Positions 33,284 through 41,616 of a DNA stretch of 64,000 nucleotides are shown here, piece by piece. Source of the stretch: PMNU01 sp035480575 (GTDB lineage: Bacteria > Patescibacteriota > Saccharimonadia > Saccharimonadales > UBA4665); contig DATIHR010000005.1 in the NCBI GenBank assembly GCA_035480575.1, forward strand, positions 22,135-86,134. Direction: 5' to 3'. Both the position numbers and the translations under genes were made by a program. The notes under the pieces were generated by a model that searched no databases, was not told where the DNA came from, and was given only the letters and a program-made list of their open reading frames with translations. Position 1 is the first letter of the stretch; the number at the start of each line of letters is the position of its first letter.

Positions 33284-34480
33284 TTATTGGGCTGCCGTGA
33301 CGCCGGTCACGCGTTTGCTCGGTTTCCGTTTGCTGGGTGGTGTGGCGATAATGTGCGTGAGCGCACACAGGCCAAGAACGAGCAGCAGCGCGTTCGTAGC
33401 CGACCGCGTGGTAATGGTCATAAACAGTGCGGCATACCCCAGAACAACGGCCGCAATGCCAGCACACACGTAGGCCTCCCATGTACGCACGTTGCCACGG
33501 ACAGTATGCCACCAGGTAAAAAGAGCACTGTTTGTGAGGCGTTCAAAATGCACTAGCCTGCGAATGCCGCGCATCCACTTGTCGTAACCAAGCACGAGAC
33601 AGATTGCCAAAACTACCGTGGCGCCTGCGAGCACCCAGTACATCATGTGCCGCAACCAGATAACGAGCGTGTCGAATATGTACGAGATAGCGGGAATGTT
33701 CTCGGGCCTATGGACTTGGTCAAGTACTTGGCCACGCAGTACTTTTAGGGCAATGAGCTCGATGAACATGAGAATAATTATGGTGCCAGAAAACGCCATG
33801 ACTGTTTTGCGCCGCCGGTCGGATACTGCGAGCGCACCGAGCAGACTGGCAATAGATAGTACAGGTAGAATGGCCGCCAAATAGTCCAGGGTGCGGATTA
33901 CTTGATGCACGCGCTGGGGCTTGGCTTTTAAATCGGTCGATAGCGCAATGGTTTTATGCGCCGCTGGTTGCAATGCCGGTAGCGCCTGAGCGGCACTGCC
34001 CAATGCCTTTTGTACCTGCCCAGAAGCGTTACTTAGGTCCAGGTTAAATCGCTCGTTTATTTTAGCCTGCAAAGGCGGTGTCTCGCCGCGGGCAGTGGCA
34101 AGCAGACGATTCAGTGCAATACGATTCGCGCCAGACCATATGGTTTGGAACGTATCGCTCTGCACTGCCCCTCGGGCTGCCTTAACGGTTAGCTCTTGTA
34201 GCTGTCCGGCCAATGGGTCGGCCAGAAAGGCTGCCCGTGGCGGTAATGCATCAGCAATTTTATTCTGGACCGGTACGGCAGAAAACACGCTGTTGCCAAT
34301 GTAGGCACCCAGCGCGTCGGATACTACTTGTTGCTTAGGTAGGGGGGCGACGAGCGCTACCCAGTTATCGGTCGTTAGTAGTTGTTGTTCGGCCCAGTGC
34401 ACGACAACGAATACGCTGAGTGCTATGCCGCTAATCAGTACAAGTACTACCCTAACAACCGTGCGGATGTGCTGTTTCAT
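33284..34480 (-). CDS. Integral membrane protein with large extracytoplasmic domain, 398 aa
   Basis: One N-terminal helix (9-28), a roughly 170-residue external helical domain (TTDNWVALVAPLPKQQVVSDALGAYI ... TIALSTDLK), then four membrane helices and a basic C-terminus. Strong AGAGGGGG ribosome-binding site. Probably cotranscribed with the gene at 34500. Family common in Actinobacteria and Saccharibacteria by appearance, but I cannot name it. Confidence 0.7.
   Translation of the reverse strand: MKQHIRTVVRVVLVLISGIALSVFVVVHWAEQQLLTTDNWVALVAPLPKQQVVSDALGAYIGNSVFSAVPVQNKIADALPPRAAFLADPLAGQLQELTVKAARGAVQSDTFQTIWSGANRIALNRLLATARGETPPLQAKINERFNLDLSNASGQVQKALGSAAQALPALQPAAHKTIALSTDLKAKPQRVHQVIRTLDYLAAILPVLSIASLLGALAVSDRRRKTVMAFSGTIIILMFIELIALKVLRGQVLDQVHRPENIPAISYIFDTLVIWLRHMMYWVLAGATVVLAICLVLGYDKWMRGIRRLVHFERLTNSALFTWWHTVRGNVRTWEAYVCAGIAAVVLGYAALFMTITTRSATNALLLVLGLCALTHIIATPPSKRKPSKRVTGVTAAQ
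33297..33310. promoter_or_regulatory. CRP-type palindrome upstream of the DUF4203 gene
   Basis: GTGA-N6-TCAC with centre at 33303.5. The TATAGT -10 of the gene starting at 33235 ends 35.5 bp downstream, giving a class II (-42) activator position. Confidence 0.55.
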
Positions 34481-34499
34481 CGCCCCCTCTTAACTTATG

Positions 34500-34919
34500 T
34501 TACGTTCCCTGTGGAATGCCTCCTTTTGTAATGACTGCATAGATTATGAATATATCCAGCACAATGATCAGCGTGCTCCATATGGGATAGGCCCAGATAA
34601 AGCCAAAGTTGGCAATTGCGCTTAGCATGGCTAGCGTTACCGCTACAAACCGCCCCCACCATTTTCCGGCAAAGAGCGATGCCGATGATGCAACCAGTAT
34701 GATGCCAAGTATCAGGTGCACCCAGCCCCATTGCGTGTAGTCGAGCAGCCATAGTGAGTTATTGGCGGCGACGTATATGCCCGGATCAAAAATGGCTACT
34801 AACCCGGCGATCGACTGGAATACTCCCACGACTATCATAAGGTAACCCGCGAATGCTACCCATCCGGATGAGCCGGATGCTTCCTCGAAGTCTAGATTTG
34901 TTGTTCTAGTTCCTGCCAT
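34500..34919 (-). CDS. DUF7144-like four-helix membrane protein, 139 aa
   Basis: The start is set at ATG 34919, 10 nt after AGGAGG; a GTG at 34928 is also in frame. Four helices with WVAFAGYLMIVVGVFQSIAGLVAIF and WGWVHLILGIILVASSASLF are typical of small DUF7144-type proteins. Upstream, AACACGTGTT (34946-34955) is a 10-bp perfect palindrome and possible operator. Confidence 0.7.
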   Translation of the reverse strand: MAGTRTTNLDFEEASGSSGWVAFAGYLMIVVGVFQSIAGLVAIFDPGIYVAANNSLWLLDYTQWGWVHLILGIILVASSASLFAGKWWGRFVAVTLAMLSAIANFGFIWAYPIWSTLIIVLDIFIIYAVITKGGIPQGT

Positions 34920-34963
34920 GTTTGGCACCTCCTTATAGTGTTATCAACACGTGTTCTATCGGC

Positions 34964-35446
34964 TTACGCTGCAAAGGCCTCGCGCAACTGCACCTCTTCT
35001 TCTTTACCAAGTGACGTGGCGATTATCTTACCGCCATAGGGCTTGAGCTGCTCGATGACACGGTCGACCTTCGCCTCGCTAACCAGCAAGAACAATGCTG
35101 AATTGCCTGGTTGGACCGATTGGCTGACCTTGCGAATAAAATCGTCGTTTATGCCAATATCGGCTGCTTTGCCAAATAATGCGCCGGCTGCTGCGCCCAC
35201 TGCCATGCCCAAGAACGGGACAAAAAACAGTAGCCCGAACAGCATGCCCCAAAAGGCGCCTCCTAATGCTCCTGCGCCCGCCAGGCTGGCGACTTGCTTG
35301 ACCTTTACTTTGCCACCTTGCCCACGAACTGCTGTTGCGGCATCTTCTACTTGAATAAGGTGTTCTTTTTGAAGCGATTCAACCTCTTTAAGCGTTGCTG
35401 CCGCACCGCCTTCTGACTCGAACGCCATGACAATTAAGTTGCTCAT
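34964..35446 (-). CDS. DUF1269 glycine-zipper membrane protein, 160 aa
   Basis: Starts MSNLIVMAFESEGGAAATLKEVESL. A central glycine-zipper membrane hairpin (GALGGAFWGMLFGLLFFVPFLGMAVGAAAGALFG) is flanked by soluble alpha/beta halves, as in DUF1269 proteins. Its TATACT (35479-35484) is preceded by the palindrome at 35508-35521 shared with the divergent regulator gene. Likely a stress-type membrane protein. Confidence 0.85.
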   Translation of the reverse strand: MSNLIVMAFESEGGAAATLKEVESLQKEHLIQVEDAATAVRGQGGKVKVKQVASLAGAGALGGAFWGMLFGLLFFVPFLGMAVGAAAGALFGKAADIGINDDFIRKVSQSVQPGNSALFLLVSEAKVDRVIEQLKPYGGKIIATSLGKEEEVQLREAFAA

Positions 35447-35507
35447 TCCTTTATCCCCCTCTATTACCGTACGCCTGCAGTATATTTTTTATTGCTTATA
35501 CGGTGCC

Positions 35508-35521
35508 GTGACCATGATCAC
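35508..35521. promoter_or_regulatory. CRP-type palindrome between DUF1269 gene and crp/fnr-like gene
   Basis: GTGACCATGATCAC, GTGA-N6-TCAC, centre 35514.5, 35.5 bp from the end of the -10 (TATACT) of the minus-strand gene. On the other side two TGTACAG repeats (35530-35536, 35541-35547; 11 bp apart) precede the regulator's own TATACT (35555-35560). Confidence 0.65.
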
Positions 35522-35596
35522 AACAAAGTTGTACAGTTTCTGTACAGTAAGGGTTATACTGTTACCTAAGATTGCGTATTGAGGAAGGTGGGAATA

Positions 35597-36268
35597 GTGC
35601 CAAAATACCGTCAATCAAGTTTAGTTCGTAATTTATTTACAAAGGGACAGCCGCTCGCATTTAGCAAGGGCGAATGTATCCTGGGAAACGACGCCGAGCC
35701 AGACGGCGTTTATTTTTTAGATACCGGATACGTAAAAGCCTACTCTATTAGCAACGAGGGCGACGAATACCTGCATGTTATTTACGGTTCGGGGGATATA
35801 TTCCCACTACCGTGGGCATACTTGGGCACATGGTCGGAGCATTTGTTTTACGAAGGCATTTCCGACTGTGTCGTGTGGCGCATATCGCGGGATTGGTTCC
35901 ACTATTTCGTAACGCAGCGTTTAGACGTCAGCCATGCTATGAGCCTAGAGGTCGCCCAACAGCTGCGGTTGTTTGGTGATAGGCTTGATAATCTGGAATA
36001 CAAAAAAGCTTCAGAACGAGTAGCCTGCCGGGTTTTGCAACTAGCGGGTCGTTTTGGCGTGGAGCGAGAAAATGAAATGGTTATCGATTCGCCCATAACA
36101 CACGAAAACTTGGCCAATTCTATTAATTTGGCCCGCGAAAGTGTAAGTCGCGAGTTAGAACGGCTTGAGCACGACCGTATTATTACGCGTGCGAATCACC
36201 GTATACATATCAGAGACCTAGGGGCGCTGACTGCCAGGCTCGGCCGTCCTTTGCCCGCGCAAGATTAA
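35597..36268 (+). CDS. Crp/Fnr-family transcription regulator
   Basis: 223 aa. GTG 35597 is chosen because GGTGGG lies 5-8 nt upstream; a TTG at 35579 is in frame. Residues 15-115 form a cyclic-nucleotide-binding-like beta roll (GVYFLDTGYVKAYSISNEGDEYLHVIYGSGDIFP). Residues 150-220 form a winged helix with recognition helix ARESVSRELERL. Its R-E-x-x-x-R spacing equals that of E. coli CRP, which contacts GTGA, and matching GTGA-N6-TCAC sites lie at this and neighbouring promoters. No FNR-type cysteine set. The ligand is unknown. Confidence 0.9.
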   Translation: MPKYRQSSLVRNLFTKGQPLAFSKGECILGNDAEPDGVYFLDTGYVKAYSISNEGDEYLHVIYGSGDIFPLPWAYLGTWSEHLFYEGISDCVVWRISRDWFHYFVTQRLDVSHAMSLEVAQQLRLFGDRLDNLEYKKASERVACRVLQLAGRFGVERENEMVIDSPITHENLANSINLARESVSRELERLEHDRIITRANHRIHIRDLGALTARLGRPLPAQD

Positions 36269-36283
36269 TTGTTTACCTGGTTA

Positions 36284-36297
36284 GTGATTACGATCAC
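36284..36297. promoter_or_regulatory. CRP-type palindrome upstream of the DUF6325-SHOCT operon
   Basis: GTGATTACGATCAC, centre 36290.5, with a -10-like TACCAT ending at 36325 (34.5 bp downstream). Confidence 0.6.
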
Positions 36298-36355
36298 TAC
36301 ATGCCCCATGGCACTTCCGTACCATAAAAGTGCAGTGTTAAACGGGGGGTATGCT

Positions 36356-36772
36356 ATGCAGGATATACGAGGGCCAATAGATTTCATAATTGTGGGTTTC
36401 GAAGGCAATGAGTTTGACGGCAGTATTATGCAATCGTTGACTGATGCACTCGATAAAGGGGTTATCGGGCTTATTGCGATGTCTGTTATTCGTAAGGACG
36501 ACACCGGTAAAGTAACGACGCTCAGCCTTGCTGACACCGGCGAGGAGTACCTTATGCAATTCAGTAATAAGTACAAGCCGACGCAGCCAGTAGAAGAAGC
36601 CGATATAGAGGAAGTCTCCGAATTGCTCAAAAACAATACCGCCGCCGGTATGTTAATTATCGAGCACTTGTGGGCAATACCGTTAAAAAAGGCATTACTA
36701 AAAGCTAATGGCGAACTCATTGCCGAGGGCCGTATTCACCCCGAAGCAGCAATGGAAATGAGCAAGGCATAA
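36356..36772 (+). CDS. DUF6325 family protein, 138 aa
   Basis: ATG 36356 follows a GGGGGG ribosome-binding site. GPIDFIIVGFEGNEFDGSI ... ALDKGVIGLIAMSVIRKDDTGKV ... LSLAD is the DUF6325 pattern (related to DUF1269, without the membrane hairpin). In Actinobacteria this family is typically next to a SHOCT protein, as here (12 bp downstream). Part of the putative CRP-type regulon. Function unknown. Confidence 0.8.
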   Translation: MQDIRGPIDFIIVGFEGNEFDGSIMQSLTDALDKGVIGLIAMSVIRKDDTGKVTTLSLADTGEEYLMQFSNKYKPTQPVEEADIEEVSELLKNNTAAGMLIIEHLWAIPLKKALLKANGELIAEGRIHPEAAMEMSKA

Positions 36773-36784
36773 GGAGGGCTTACT

Positions 36785-37066
36785 ATGGGACTACTACGAG
36801 GCATGGCACGTACGGCGGTTGTAGCCGGCACGGCCACATCGGTTGCTAACAGGGTATCGCGCCGCCAGCAAAACCGCTGGGCGGCCAAGGATGCGCAGGC
36901 AGCCGCAGCCCAGCAACCAGCTGACCAATATGGGTATGGCGCACCACCATCTTCGCCTGCCGACCCAGAGGTCGCCCAGCTGCAGCAGCTGGCAACGCTA
37001 CACGACCAAGGCATTCTAAGCAGCGCCGAATTCGAAGCCAAAAAGAAGCAGATACTCGGTATTTAG
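36785..37066 (+). CDS. SHOCT-domain protein, 93 aa
   Basis: The C-terminal SHOCT motif is LQQLATLHDQGILSSAEFEA followed by KKKQILG (about residues 64-92). An N-terminal basic/Ala-rich helix may contact membrane or nucleic acid. AAGGAGGG ribosome-binding site; operon with the DUF6325 gene. Confidence 0.88.
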   Translation: MGLLRGMARTAVVAGTATSVANRVSRRQQNRWAAKDAQAAAAQQPADQYGYGAPPSSPADPEVAQLQQLATLHDQGILSSAEFEAKKKQILGI

Positions 37067-37106
37067 AATCAATGCCGAGTTATTGCGCATCGCTATGCTG
37101 AATCTG

Positions 37107-37150
37107 TTTCACGATTAGGGCTATTCTGTTAAAATGCCCTAATCGTGAAA
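37107..37150. promoter_or_regulatory. 15-bp perfect palindrome spanning the promoter and start codon of the gene at 37145
   Basis: Arms 37107-37121 and 37136-37150 around a 14-bp loop that contains a TAAAAT -10-like box (37130-37135). The GTG start (37145) lies in the right arm. As DNA this looks like an operator bracketing the -10; as RNA it could be a terminator hairpin of the SHOCT operon. Confidence 0.5.
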
Positions 37151-37990
37151 AGAGTGTATCAACCGTACCTGGAGGCGGGCATAGCGCCTACTGCCGAGCA
37201 TCCGCTCGCGCACGCGCTCGACTTTGGCGTTGATGCTGCTGACTTTTCTAAGTTGTGGATCGATCAAACTGCTGCCCGGCGCCAGTTGCAAATCGCTGGC
37301 CTGAGCGGCGCTATCCTTGGGGTAGGCGCTGTCGAGGCGTTCGAAGAACCGCCGCAAAAAGAAGACGTAAAGCAAACGGTGGCCGGCTTTAGCGGCAGCG
37401 GCGATTCGCTCAGTGCAGTAGGCGGCATGCTGCTGCCGCGACGGGAACGACGCCAGACAGAATTAAGCAGTGCGCATAAAGAAGTTGATCGTCCCCAGGT
37501 ATTGTCGAACTATGAATGGCCTGAAGCCCGCGTTAACATAAATAAGCCGGTCATCGTACAACGTGTGGGCGAGCGTCAGCAGCGTTTTGGCATGACGCGC
37601 GAGGAGGCCTATGCTGCCGAGCTTGACCGATCCTTGCGTCGAGGTATTTGGGAACAAGCAAAGCATGGTGGCCATATAGTGGATGGGACTGTTTTAGGCA
37701 AAACAGTCCTTGCTGTAAATGCGTTATCCATGAGTTATGTAGTATTGCAGGATATTTTCGCGACTAACGAGAGTCTATACTTGAATCTCCTCTATGGCGT
37801 TGTATATACAAAAAACCTTTTTATAGAGGCTCTAGTAAACAAACGATATAGTGGTTCGAGTCATATCCGCGAGCGTCGCTGGACGCTCACTCTTTTAGAG
37901 GGCGCCGCCTTTGACCGGCTTGCGGCTGCGGGCGTTGCCTATGCTATGGGCAAGCCGATTATTACTGCCAAAAAGCCAAAGCACCTATAA
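37145..37990 (+). CDS. Hypothetical protein, 281 aa
   Basis: GTG start, with a -10-like box 9 nt upstream and no Shine-Dalgarno. No family recognised; a mid-protein linker (SGSGDSLSAVGGMLLPRRERRQTE) separates an N-terminal helical region from a C-terminal helical region. The C-terminus (YAMGKPIITAKKPKHL) weakly recalls the protein at 4081. Converges with the alpha/beta hydrolase gene. Confidence 0.65.
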   Translation: MKRVYQPYLEAGIAPTAEHPLAHALDFGVDAADFSKLWIDQTAARRQLQIAGLSGAILGVGAVEAFEEPPQKEDVKQTVAGFSGSGDSLSAVGGMLLPRRERRQTELSSAHKEVDRPQVLSNYEWPEARVNINKPVIVQRVGERQQRFGMTREEAYAAELDRSLRRGIWEQAKHGGHIVDGTVLGKTVLAVNALSMSYVVLQDIFATNESLYLNLLYGVVYTKNLFIEALVNKRYSGSSHIRERRWTLTLLEGAAFDRLAAAGVAYAMGKPIITAKKPKHL

Positions 37991-38000
37991 GCCGTAAGGG

Positions 38001-39653
38001 TTATAGCGTATCGATAATATGTTGTAATTGGGTTGCTTTTGAGGGTGACAAGTTGGGCTGGAGGATGGCGATCCAGGCGTTAGTAACACTGTTGTCGTAG
38101 CGGTGGCCGTGGCCTGGTGTGGCGCTGAAGGCGAACGGTAAATCCAGGGCTACTTGCCAGCCGGTTACGAATGGGTACCAGTTCATGTTGGGTAGTACGT
38201 CGTAGCCGCGTGGCTCGCGTAGCCAGTCGGGTTTGTGTATAAAAAGCGAGGTAGACGCCCATACGACTGGGTCGGACGCGTGTTGAATAATCGCTACGCG
38301 GTTGTCTGCCCATGGGCGTTCGGGTGGATTATTGGCGAGCGTTGTTTTACCATCGGTAAACCGCGCTACCTCGCCGTGCTGGTACGTTGGTAATACTGCC
38401 GGCGTGCCAGTGTCGCGGTCTGCAACAATATTGCTCCATAACTGGTTGGCGTTGGGTGGCCCGGCCAGCAGTACGCCGCTCATGCGGCTGTGCATATCGG
38501 CTACGCCACTAAATGCGCCGTCTGCGCCCAATGTACCCAGGCTTTCGCCGTACATCAGTAGCTTGGGGCGGTTGGCTGTTGGCTGTAAGTGGCTCCACCA
38601 GTCGTACACTGCCTCGGTTAATACCCTGCCGTTCTCGCGGGCGGTTTCTTGGTCGGCCAAAAACGATAGCCAGCTTGGCAGATACGAATACTGTATACCC
38701 AAGGTGGTGGTGTTGCCGTTGTATATATACTCGACACTTTGGACTGCTTTGGCATTAATACCGCCGCTGCCGGTGGGAATAGCAATTACTACCGCTTGCC
38801 TGGTTTCGGCATGGGTACGGTTAAGTTCGGCAACCAGTAAATTAACTCTGGCCTGCAAGGTGTCGGCCGATTCCAGGCCGGCGTAGAGCCTGCTGGGCTG
38901 TGTACCATTCCCCTGCCCGCTAAACGCTTCGATGGCTGTTTTTGGTGGTGCGCTGGCTACGAATTCTCGGCCCTTTTCGCCCAGCGTGTTCCAATCTATT
39001 TTTGAGTCGGGGCTGCCGCTATATATGCTGGCCTGCGGCTGATGAATGCCATCTGGCGTCCCCTTGTTTGCTAAACCGAACGAGTAATTTATAAAGCCAA
39101 ACACTCCTTTTATAATTACCCCGTTAATAAGAAAAAGCAGCACGACTGCTGCTAGTATCCCGCCACCATACAGTGCGACTGTCGGTGGCAGTCTCCCGCG
39201 CAATTTGCGCCCGAAGTATCGGCCCAGCCGCCGCGTTCCCCGTCCGGCTGCAATAAGGAGCAGCGCCAATATGCTCGCAATGAGGACAATACGTATGGGG
39301 TAGTCGCCGGATACTGCAGCTGCGTCAGTTGCCTGGCGTACTGCTTGCTGCCAGTGCAGGCCGGCAAAAACAAATACAACGGATGTTACTAGAAATACAA
39401 CGATGATTACTCGTTTGACGTCGTGGGGCATTACCCACCGCCGTTTGGCGGGTAGTTCATGGTACAAGCGCGATGCGAGTACGCCTAGGCCATAGCCCGT
39501 TGCTACGCTCAGGCCACTGGCAATTCCCTGTACGACGTAGCCACGTGGTAATAATGAAGGGGTGCACGACGCCCAAAAGAAAATCAGTCCGCCGCACACG
39601 CCGCTAAAATCTAAGCGCAGCCAGTGTGCGAACCCGGTTAGCATGTGCCGCAT
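38001..39653 (-). CDS. Membrane-anchored alpha/beta-hydrolase (PF10081-like), 550 aa
   Basis: The N-terminal half has four to five membrane helices (residues 15-190). The C-terminal half is an extracytoplasmic hydrolase with the nucleophile elbow YGESLGTLG, later Asp (HASDPVVW) and His (GHGHRYDN) as candidate triad residues. This arrangement matches the Actinobacteria-type Abhydrolase_9 family with its N-terminal membrane domain. GGGGGG ribosome-binding site. The promoter TAGACT (39676-39681) lies 34.5 bp from the CRP-type site. Substrate unknown, perhaps lipid. Confidence 0.82.
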   Translation of the reverse strand: MRHMLTGFAHWLRLDFSGVCGGLIFFWASCTPSLLPRGYVVQGIASGLSVATGYGLGVLASRLYHELPAKRRWVMPHDVKRVIIVVFLVTSVVFVFAGLHWQQAVRQATDAAAVSGDYPIRIVLIASILALLLIAAGRGTRRLGRYFGRKLRGRLPPTVALYGGGILAAVVLLFLINGVIIKGVFGFINYSFGLANKGTPDGIHQPQASIYSGSPDSKIDWNTLGEKGREFVASAPPKTAIEAFSGQGNGTQPSRLYAGLESADTLQARVNLLVAELNRTHAETRQAVVIAIPTGSGGINAKAVQSVEYIYNGNTTTLGIQYSYLPSWLSFLADQETARENGRVLTEAVYDWWSHLQPTANRPKLLMYGESLGTLGADGAFSGVADMHSRMSGVLLAGPPNANQLWSNIVADRDTGTPAVLPTYQHGEVARFTDGKTTLANNPPERPWADNRVAIIQHASDPVVWASTSLFIHKPDWLREPRGYDVLPNMNWYPFVTGWQVALDLPFAFSATPGHGHRYDNSVTNAWIAILQPNLSPSKATQLQHIIDTL

Positions 39654-39699
39654 ATCGTGCCCCCCTTCACAATGCAGTCTAGCAATGGTGCGGAAGCAT

Positions 39700-40209
39700 T
39701 TACGTGACGCTCGTCACACGGCCGAGTATTATGCGCATATATAACCGATACGCCAGTGATGTTTTTTGGCGTAATCCACGTACTAATATTGTGGTGCACC
39801 CTGCTCTATTGCCGCCTATAGCGTCGTTTATGATGTGGTCCCCCACCATCACAATATGGTCTGGCGTCGTCCCGGCTGCGGCAATAAGCCGTTTGTAAAA
39901 CGAACCAAACGGTTTCATGGACAGGCCTTTGGGCAGTACAACTGCTACGTCCAACGCCTGCACGACTGGGCGAATTTCGCGCCGTGCGTTACTGCCTATA
40001 AGTATGGTAAAGCCGGCCTGACGTAGCGATTGTATATGCCGCACGTAGCTCGGGCTAATGCGGCGTGCGCCGCGAGCCAGCAGCGTTTTGTCGAGGTCGA
40101 ATGCAATATGCGTAATGCCTTGGCGGGCCAGTGTGGCTTTGTCGATATCAAGTATGGTGTTAGCGACGTAGCGCGGATACCAAATAGTTGTTTTCGTGAT
40201 CTGTATCAT
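39700..40209 (-). CDS. YqeG-family HAD phosphatase, 169 aa
   Basis: ATG 40209 chosen; the frame is open further upstream to 40236. HAD motifs: IAFDLDKTLL (nucleophile Asp), ILIGSNAR (motif II-like), KPFGSFYKR (Lys), and MVGDHIINDAIGGNRAG (motif IV). YqeG/Gep4 relatives dephosphorylate small phosphates such as phosphatidylglycerophosphate, which would fit the divergent lipid kinase gene. Full length. Confidence 0.85.
   Translation of the reverse strand: MIQITKTTIWYPRYVANTILDIDKATLARQGITHIAFDLDKTLLARGARRISPSYVRHIQSLRQAGFTILIGSNARREIRPVVQALDVAVVLPKGLSMKPFGSFYKRLIAAAGTTPDHIVMVGDHIINDAIGGNRAGCTTILVRGLRQKTSLAYRLYMRIILGRVTSVT
39704..39717. promoter_or_regulatory. CRP-type palindrome upstream of the alpha/beta-hydrolase gene
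   Basis: GTGACGCTCGTCAC, centre 39710.5; the -10 TAGACT of the minus-strand hydrolase gene ends at 39676, 34.5 bp away. Confidence 0.6.
40196..40209. promoter_or_regulatory. Imperfect CRP-type site upstream of the lipid kinase gene
   Basis: GTGATCTGTATCAT has one mismatch to GTGA-N6-TCAC, centre 40202.5; TACACT (40232-40237) ends 34.5 bp downstream. It overlaps the start of the divergent HAD gene. Confidence 0.4.
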
Positions 40210-40258
40210 AGTGCGGTATCTGCTTGCGCCATACACTCCTACGTATAAGGGGGTGGTT

Positions 40259-41599
40259 ATGCGTACAAACTTAAAATGGCGGCTAGCGGCACTGGTCGCG
40301 CTGTTTGCCTACCTAGTATTGGCGGTTATTGTTGTATGGTGGCTTGCGCATAATATACTATTTGCGCTCGTGATGGGGTTGACTATCCCCTGTCTAGTAT
40401 ACGCTGCATGGCTGGTGGCTACCGGTAGCCACGGCCGGCTGCGCAAAGGTTATATTGTCGCTGGCGTCGGCCTCGTACTGTTTAGTATTGAGCTTGTTTA
40501 TTTTGTACACAACAACAATGCCATACGTGCGTTGTTAGGTCTGGCCGCGCTGACCTGCGTGTATCTGGCACTCCTTAGTGGGCTGCGCAAGCAATACTGG
40601 GCGCGTGCACGGCGACACGGTGAAGCAATTGGCCAGATCAGTCAGTTTACCCACCCGTTTCTTATTATTAATCCTAAGTCGGGTAATGGCCGTGCACTTA
40701 AGGCAGGCATCCCCGAGCGAGCGCGGGCGATGGGCGTGTCAGTGCTGGTGACCCAAAAGGGTGATGATGTAGAGTCGCTCGCACGCCGCGCAGTCGCGCA
40801 GGGTGCAGATGTGTTAGGAATATCCGGGGGTGATGGCAGCATTGGCGCGCTGGCCAAAGTCGCCATCGAGCACAACCTACCAATGGTGGTATTGCCTGGT
40901 GGCACGCGGTGTCACTTTGCCCGCGACATTGGGCTTGAGCCAAAGCGTATTGCCGATGCGCTCAATGGTTTTACGGGGGTCGAGCGACGGGTGGATGTAG
41001 CCACCATCAATGGGCGGATTGTGCTTAATAACGTATCGTTTGGCCTCTATGCAGATATTATTGATAACCCCAATTATCGCCAGCATAAGCGCGAGGTAAG
41101 CCGCCGGGTACTGCGCGATTTGTTAAGCGGCACGAAAAGTACGTACCCGCTAAGGTTCCGCTATAAAGGTCAACAGTTTAGCAAAGCGGTGCAAGTACTC
41201 GTAGGCGTCAACAGATACACGACACTCGATATATTCGAGATGGGGCACCGTAACTGTATGGACGAAGGAGTGCTCCAGGTAACCGCCATCACCCGTTTGA
41301 CCGACTCGTTATTTGCCCGCCTGCTAACGGTTATGAGTATCGGCAGACTGCGTAGTAGTAACGCGTTGCAGGATGTCTATGAGTGGGTGACGCCAGCATT
41401 TACCGTTGGCGCGCCAAAGCACACGATTGTGGCCGGTGTCGATGGCGAGCGTGAAGAATATAAAACCCCTGTTACTATTCGGGTCATGCCGTCGGCGCTT
41501 ACTGTATATGTGCCAGCCGAAGGCGTGCGTAGCCGCCGCAAAAATCCGTTCGACCTGACTATTGTGCGCGAATTGTGGCAGGCGGTCGCACATAAATAG
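40259..41599 (+). CDS. Diacylglycerol/lipid kinase-family protein with N-terminal membrane domain
   Basis: 446 aa from ATG 40259 (AAGGGGG ribosome-binding site). Four membrane helices (8-125) precede a DAGK catalytic domain: PFLIINPKSGNGRA, GISGGDGSIGALAKVA, and VVLPGGTRCHFARDIGL, where GGTxNHFA is usual and Asn is replaced by Cys. Phosphorylates a lipid or sphingoid-type substrate with ATP at the membrane. Convergent with the AAA ATPase gene. Confidence 0.88.
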   Translation: MRTNLKWRLAALVALFAYLVLAVIVVWWLAHNILFALVMGLTIPCLVYAAWLVATGSHGRLRKGYIVAGVGLVLFSIELVYFVHNNNAIRALLGLAALTCVYLALLSGLRKQYWARARRHGEAIGQISQFTHPFLIINPKSGNGRALKAGIPERARAMGVSVLVTQKGDDVESLARRAVAQGADVLGISGGDGSIGALAKVAIEHNLPMVVLPGGTRCHFARDIGLEPKRIADALNGFTGVERRVDVATINGRIVLNNVSFGLYADIIDNPNYRQHKREVSRRVLRDLLSGTKSTYPLRFRYKGQQFSKAVQVLVGVNRYTTLDIFEMGHRNCMDEGVLQVTAITRLTDSLFARLLTVMSIGRLRSSNALQDVYEWVTPAFTVGAPKHTIVAGVDGEREEYKTPVTIRVMPSALTVYVPAEGVRSRRKNPFDLTIVRELWQAVAHK

Positions 41600-41616
41600 C
41601 GAGCTTACTGTTAGCC

